Of a stretch of 64,000 bases of DNA, positions 58,639 through 64,000 are shown piece by piece. The stretch comes from Rusavskia elegans. Lineage: Eukaryota > Ascomycota > Lecanoromycetes > Teloschistales > Teloschistaceae. Location: the NCBI GenBank assembly GCA_011316305.1, contig SAUG01000123.1:120182-184181 (forward strand). Reading direction: 5' to 3'. The notes under the pieces are model-generated. The model was not told where the DNA came from, made no database searches, and saw only the letters and a program-made list of their open reading frames with translations. Each line of letters opens with the position of its first letter. Within the stretch, counting starts at the first letter, position 1. The position numbers and the translations under genes are program-made.

Positions 58639-60989
58639 CGAGTGTTATAGCGTTCTTCAGCAGTCATTGCACCAGACCATTTTTCTTTCGCCTCAATTTT
58701 TGGCTAGGTCTTTATCGCCAGATTCTACATGCGCTACAGCGATCATCGCGCTTCGAGGCCTCGTCAGTGACGGCTTCGGAATTACTTGTGGAGTTGTGCC
58801 GTTCCAGTATCAGCTCGAGCATAGTAAGGTATTTTTGGTGGTAGACGCAGATGATTCTCGTTACACTGCTGCTCGTATTGGCTTACTACGCTTCTTGCCA
58901 CGCCACATAGAACATCAGTCAGCAGCTTCTCAGGTTCCGAACACAGGCAATGATCGAGCGTGGCCAAATGTGGCAATTATTGTACCACACCATTGAAAGG
59001 ATCAGCCTCCCGCAAAATCACAGCCGTGCTATCCGGGGGTCTCTGCAGGGAAAGACTTCAGCTTCATGATCCGATGCAGTGGTTGAACCTTGATCACGGA
59101 CGAAAACAAAGAACCCAAACCAGTTTGGTTTTCCGTACAAATCACGCACCTATGTAAGCTGCATTATCCATCCTTTGCTATTGGCTTCTAGGTAGGAGAA
59201 GATCAAGGTCAGACGCGATGTTCGGGCCGCCTGCGTCCATGCACAAGGGGGGCGGAGCATACCATGGCTTCACCATTGAATCGTTCACTAGTCCAAAAAG
59301 CTAAAAGGTGTGGTGCACAGTGTCAGCAACCACAGCGTAATACATCGCTTGGGCTGAGCTGAGATGCTCATCGTCGGCTACATTAGGTCTGCAGCTAATA
59401 CCTTAGCCATCCACTTGCATCCTGGTACTGCGGCTGACCGAGCTCGTATGGCTTGTCAGACGAGAGATATGTACCCCGTATGCGGTGATATCTTACGTCG
59501 CCATGACACACCAATGATGACGCTGTCCAACTCTGCAACTGCAACTGCAACTATCAGGGATAGTCACTTGGCTGTGAGAGTTGGCGTTAGCATCCTGCGG
59601 ATGCTTCACAACCTATTGAAGGTTTGAGTTCTGACTTTCGGTCAATGACCATGCCCTATCTGTGAAGATCAGCACCAGGTTCACTGTTACACAAGATCCT
59701 TTCAAGCAAACCGGCAATATTTCGGCTGCATCTGGTCTCATTTTGCGCTATTGGGCATCTCGCGTCCTAGTTCTCGAAGTCTTGCTTCTGACCAAGCAGG
59801 GCTCCTTGGAGCGGCAACTCAGCACTAGACCTGCGAGAACGGGATGGAGCGCAGCAGCAAGGCCTGGGTTGGATGACGGATGACGGGGATCGCGTCGACA
59901 GGATTCAAAGGAAGCTGCCCGTGCGTACCAGAACCCCAGGATGCCGATCCTTCTGGCGCGGAAGCTCCGATCCCGCAAGGCTACCTTATGGTACGGCTGC
60001 GGTACAACCCCGAACGACAAGGCTGTGCCAGTGGTTCGCCCCAGGTGCTTTAGGACTGTTTGCCGGCTAAGGTAGGGCGAGGCTAATCGATCCCCAAGGA
60101 CGGATGAGGCAAAGATTGGATGCCTGATTATGTTTGTTAATCGCACGACTCGTCATTGTTCTTCTGCTGTCAGAAACCCGACATCTTGGTTGCTGGATTC
60201 TATCCCTTGAAGAGAAATTGTACTTCATCGAGCGAATCTGACGCATGATTGCATGCTAGTCATACAAATACACTCGTCTTGCTATAGGGATTTGCGGAAC
60301 GTTTATCCCGTTGTCTCTTGCATTTTAGGACACTTGTCGACACAGGACACCCTCAGGCATAGGACACTGGCCGTGATCAGCCGCAGAAGAGGCCATCACT
60401 TCCTTACTCAAGCATTGCAACGGGATCAAACAATCAATAATGTCTTTGCCCTCCTCCGTCATGACGAAACGGCAGTATCGGCTTCACTTGAAGCAGTGCT
60501 TCAGTCTTGTACTGTACGGAATACTTTTGTCTTACCTTAAATCGCCCTGGCCCCTCATGACGAAACGTCAGTTCTCCGTTTCACTTGAAGCTGTGTTTTG
60601 AAGTTTCTGTTGTACGGTATACTTTTGTTGTACCTTGAATCGTACTATCAAATGGTCTGACAAAACCACTAATCTGCATCTCTTTGCCCACCCCTTCTCT
60701 TTCTTCATATGAACCATTTTTGGAACCTCTACCTACGAGGTGTTGATAGCAAGGCGGTTGACATTATCAATATCTCTTGATCTAGAGAACAATCTTTATG
60801 TTCGACTTTTCATATCAATATATCCTACATGGAGCAATATAGAGGGTTTCAATGGGTATCCCTCACAACCTTGGATACAATTCACGAATAAAATAAACGT
60901 ATACACACAAAACCACCGCGCCCTTCAAACCCATAATCTCAATAATCCCATCAATTACAATCCCATTCCCTCTCACAACCCCCATCACA
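58639..60989. other. Gene-free intergenic region with a small tandem duplication
   Basis: This 2.35-kb stretch lies downstream of VFA1 and YVH1. Several frames of 70-130 codons occur on both strands (for example 58667-58996 + and 59748-60146 -) but none has a motif, and they overlap each other. A diverged duplication lies at 60448-60640. No tRNA or rRNA was seen. Confidence 0.5.
60448..60640. repeat. Diverged tandem duplication, period about 96 bp
   Basis: Two neighbouring copies share TCATGACGAAACG, TTTCACTTGAAGC and ATACTTTTGT followed by ACCTT-AATCG, at an offset of 96 bp (copy 1 about 60448-60543, copy 2 about 60544-60640). Confidence 0.75.
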
Positions 60990-62413
60990 TCACATCCTCC
61001 CCCCCTTCCCCCTCCTTTCACCAATAACATCCACCCTCCCCTTCCCAACACTAATCCCCGGCACGACCCATTCCCCACAACTACACTTCATCCCCTGCCA
61101 CGCATACTTGCCCACATTCTGTCCACACCTACCATTCGGACATTCCAACCTGCCCTCCAAATTGCCCTCTGAGAGCGTAGGCCGCATCCAGGAAAGGGGC
61201 GAGAGGAAAAGGTGCGCGCATTCATTACCGGTAGACGTTTGAGACGGGTTGATTTTGGTTTTGTTTCGGGAAGGAGGAGGCGGTCGAGGCATATGTGGGA
61301 TTAGGAAATTGGAGTTTCCGAGCGAGGTACGGCAGCGACGGCAGCGGTATTCTTCTACCATCATCCTCTTCGACTCCGTCTTCTTTTCCTCATCCCCATC
61401 GATGGTGAGTTCGCCCTTCATATCTCCACCCACCACCTCGTCCTCAAAAACAATAAACTCGCTCCCCGGCGGCTGCCCCAAATTCAAACTCTCCTTTCTC
61501 TCCCGTTCCCAGCACCATCGTTGATATTGCGGGTGCGAGGTTATGTCCGAGGGGCAGCGCATGCGGTGGTAGAGGTGGAGTTGGTTCATGAAGCCCGGGT
61601 TGGGTTCGCAGATGGGGCGGCATTGGCGGAGGAGGGTGAGGGCTGTGGTGGGGGTGTGGTGTGTGGGGTGGGTGGAGAGGAGGTGGGCGATTATGGCGGT
61701 TGCGGAGCGGGATTTACCCATTGCGCTGTGGAGGGAGCGGGGTTAGATGGGTTTTGAGAGAGGCAAGGGAAGGAAAAGGGGGTAGGAGAGGGTTTGAGCG
61801 GAAAAGGGGTAAATAGGGGTATTTTTCGTGGGCGACATTGAGATATAGGAGATGGAGTTTTCCGTATTAGGAAGGTGCAAGACGAAGAGAGATAAGAAGC
61901 AGGGTACGGAATTGGACTACCGGGGTGCTTTTATGGTAGGTTGTAAGGAGGCTTCCATGGAGAGATTGAACAGGTCCGGCTCGAATGGAAGTTCATCTCC
62001 TTGCAATTGTTTTTACGGACTACATGGATGACTAACAGAGCGTAATGATTAAAGAAACATATTAGGGCTTACCAATGTACCAGTACACCTCCTCCGCCGT
62101 CCAGTCCTTCTCGTATAAAGGCATTGCAAGCAGGGAAATGTTGAATAATATCCGCGTCCTCATCGTCATCTATATCGATAGCAAGGTGCCTGTAGTTCTC
62201 GAATAGTGCCTTGTCCAACGGCAGAGTCAAGACGGACAAGACATGTGTGATTTTGGCCTCCTTCAGAGCTTCCTTCCTTTTCAGGGTGAAGAGTCTGGTT
62301 CGAGTCAGTGCTGATAGGGTTAGGGTTTTGCTCGAGTCGTGCCGAGGCGATGGTGCACGCACTCACCCTCCGATATACAAGTTTGCCTCACCGGGCACGC
62401 GATCCAGCATCAT
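60990..62413 (-). CDS. yvh1: YVH1 dual-specificity phosphatase with zinc-binding C-terminus
   Basis: The 334-residue protein is Yvh1, a dual-specificity phosphatase needed for release of Mrt4 during 60S ribosome maturation. Exons: 62367-62413, 62073-62294, 60990-61725; introns of 72 and 347 nt (the second unusually long). The joins give VPGEANLYIGGLFTLKRKEA and the active site VLVHCAMGKSRSA, a CX5R loop split by the second intron inside the catalytic Cys codon. The C-terminal zinc-binding region has YRCRRCRTSL and then CPNGRCGQNVGKYAWQGMKC plus the final SCGEW. Two ATGs open the frame at 62413 and 62410. Exon 3 contains strong C-rich/G-rich strand alternation. Confidence 0.93.
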
Positions 62414-64000
62414 CAAGTAAAATGTTCCGATAAGGTTGAATGATGTTGGGAAATAGTGAAAGTGGCGGCGGGAAGGGCGAGTTCTCGGGCCCACTGAACC
62501 GGATTTCAGCACTCCACAACGGACGATTATCCTGCTTGAGCAAGTGCCAACGCACCAGTTGCTGCTGGAGAGGCAAGGATAAAGCGATCCGGGGCGACCA
62601 AGTAGGAAGTCGTTTCTGAAGAAGTATTATTGGTGGATGGTTGGTAGTGGAGTCGATGTCGGTCGGCCTATTCAAAAAGCTATTCGATCGAAACCTGGAA
62701 TTTTCAGCTGGAAGAACGACAGCCTTTTTTTACCCCGCTTTTGACTGCTTCCGTGTGCAGTGTCTGCATGGGGAAACGGCCAGATGCAAAAAAGCCTGAT
62801 TTGAAGGTAGGTTGTGTCTTTGGATGTGCAGATCCCACACATCGCCATTCCCACAGAGTAGTCCAGGGGACGCACGTCTTGTACTACCCATGTGTGACGA
62901 CTTGCACAGCCGAGAAGCCTCTTCATCGCCTCAAACTGCACGTCTTCCGTGCCTTCAGGGTCTCTTGGTCCTGAGCGTCTACCATTCGCATGTTCCAGCA
63001 AGGCGCCTGGGACTCGATCCGCTCCTTGGGTGCCAAATTGAGCCGATCAGCCCCGTATCCAGATATCGAGCGATATGTCGGGCAAACGATAAAGCGACCT
63101 CCTGCCTTGGTACCCAGCCATGGTTCCAAGAGACATCACTCGAGTCAGTGTTCGGCTGCATGCATATCTTCCATGACATGTAGAAGTACGAAAACTCGAA
63201 ACGAGCAACCTCCAGGGAAAGCTCTGACGACCCATGTCAAGTCCGGGAGTAATGGAGAAAACGACTTCAGGATGAGCCAGATGGATATCATCGCCATGTT
63301 GATATCTACCTCAAGCGCCGCATCATACTCTTCCATTCGTGAGGATGCGAGCTCGCCATTTTTCATAAACCTGCGTGCCAGATACTGGGTCCCCTATCAT
63401 ATACTCCGGGTCAGACTGGATCAACGACTTGCCTCTGCCGAGGGAATAATATGGTTCGGCCTACACCATGCGGGATTCAGTAGGTCGTGCCCGTCGATCA
63501 ACAGTGTCCGCTGCAGCATGAGATAGATATGTGGCACTTCACCCACACCACCCCTGCCGACTGATATTCGAGCTTGGGCTACCCCAGATTTCTCGGTCCG
63601 TGCTGTTGCTTCGAAGGAACAGTTGATACAGACATCACAGTGGCATAGTTACCGCAAACCAAAATCCGTCCGCTCTTCATGGGTAGACAGCCGACATTTC
63701 GTACATCTCTTCCATGCTGAAACGACTGCCGGTAAGGCGCCGACGGGATGTGCCTTAAAGGGCTGATGTTTCTGCACAATAACATCAATGGTTGCCCCGC
63801 TATATTGCTTCCTCCCACACTACTCGTATTTCGAAGCGCAACGAATCCTTTACCCAGCACATTGAAGCTCGTTTCTGACCACAAGACTGTTTGCCGTCAG
63901 CTGATGGCGAATCCGTGAGAAAAGTAAGAAGTCGGATTATGCACGATCCCACACTCTTTTATCGTATTCCCGCTTCAGCTTACACCTTTCTTGTTGGCGT
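62414..64000. other. Right-end region, no gene supported
   Basis: Upstream region of YVH1 and beyond. Overlapping frames up to 178 codons occur (for example 62990-63526 +), without recognisable motifs. A minus-strand stretch near 63500-63650 reads open with ARISVGRGGVGEVPH but has no start or clear splice sites. The window may end inside the 3' part of an unassigned gene. Confidence 0.4.

Noticed and set aside
58667..58996. Plus-strand 109-codon frame just after VFA1
   Set aside because: Begins 28 bp after the VFA1 stop, no motif; most likely 3' flank.
62990..63526. Plus-strand 178-codon frame near the right end
   Set aside because: No domain, competing open frames on the opposite strand, and an amino-acid composition without structure.
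63500..63650. Minus-strand open stretch with GRGGVGE, reminiscent of a fungal Gly-Arg repeat family
   Set aside because: Only one motif copy, no start codon or convincing splice sites in the window.

Overview
This window looks like a chromosome segment from a filamentous ascomycete (Pezizomycotina). The genes are intron-containing, mostly with short GT-AG introns of about 47-60 nt. They encode fungal-type proteins: a CFEM-like GPI protein, KEX1, SKI8, YVH1, VFA1, GET1 and a DENN/C1 protein. A 20 kb AT-rich block lies between them and carries the marks of repeat-induced point mutation (RIP): very few CpA/TpG dinucleotides, much TpA, and CpG retained. Genus and species cannot be told from the sequence.

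Layout. (1) 1-6546 is a gene-bearing left arm: a secreted serine carboxypeptidase cut by the window edge, a SOK1/TCP11-family protein and a SWIM+RING zinc-finger protein. (2) About 7030-26850 has no long open frame. It is a tandem satellite with a monomer of about 148 bp, each monomer holding two short dyads centred on TCGA. It is interrupted by two decayed LTR elements with intact LTR pairs and 5-bp target duplications (8788-12138 and 14519-16516), a GC-rich hairpin-bearing insertion (21670-22256) and a 411-bp inverted-terminal-repeat element with a 10-bp target duplication (25040-25450). Genes flank the block on both sides, so a centromere or an interstitial heterochromatin block is possible; this is inference. 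(3) 28423-62413 is a gene-dense right arm: GET1, a prenyltransferase-alpha-repeat protein, a DENN-domain protein, a DUF1772 membrane protein, TRAPPC13, a fungal membrane protein of unknown function, RAE1, KEX1, an ACO2-type aconitase, a CFEM-like protein, SKI8, mitochondrial L32, an RS-rich unknown, an ACOT9-like thioesterase, argininosuccinate lyase, VFA1 and YVH1. (4) 62414-64000 holds nothing I can assign.

The genes form no cluster or operon. They are housekeeping functions of membrane traffic (GET1, TRAPPC13, DENN, VFA1, KEX1), RNA handling (RAE1, SKI8), mitochondria (L32, aconitase, thioesterase) and arginine synthesis. Exon coordinates come from joining reading frames across GT-AG sites so that conserved family motifs stay intact.

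The observations most worth following are: the satellite and its paired dyads; an in-frame TAA inside the otherwise well-conserved DENN gene; an inverted pair of Copia-type integrase fragments; a 7-nt microexon in TRAPPC13; a start-codon-only first exon in SKI8; and repeated abrupt C-rich to G-rich strand switches inside genes on both strands.
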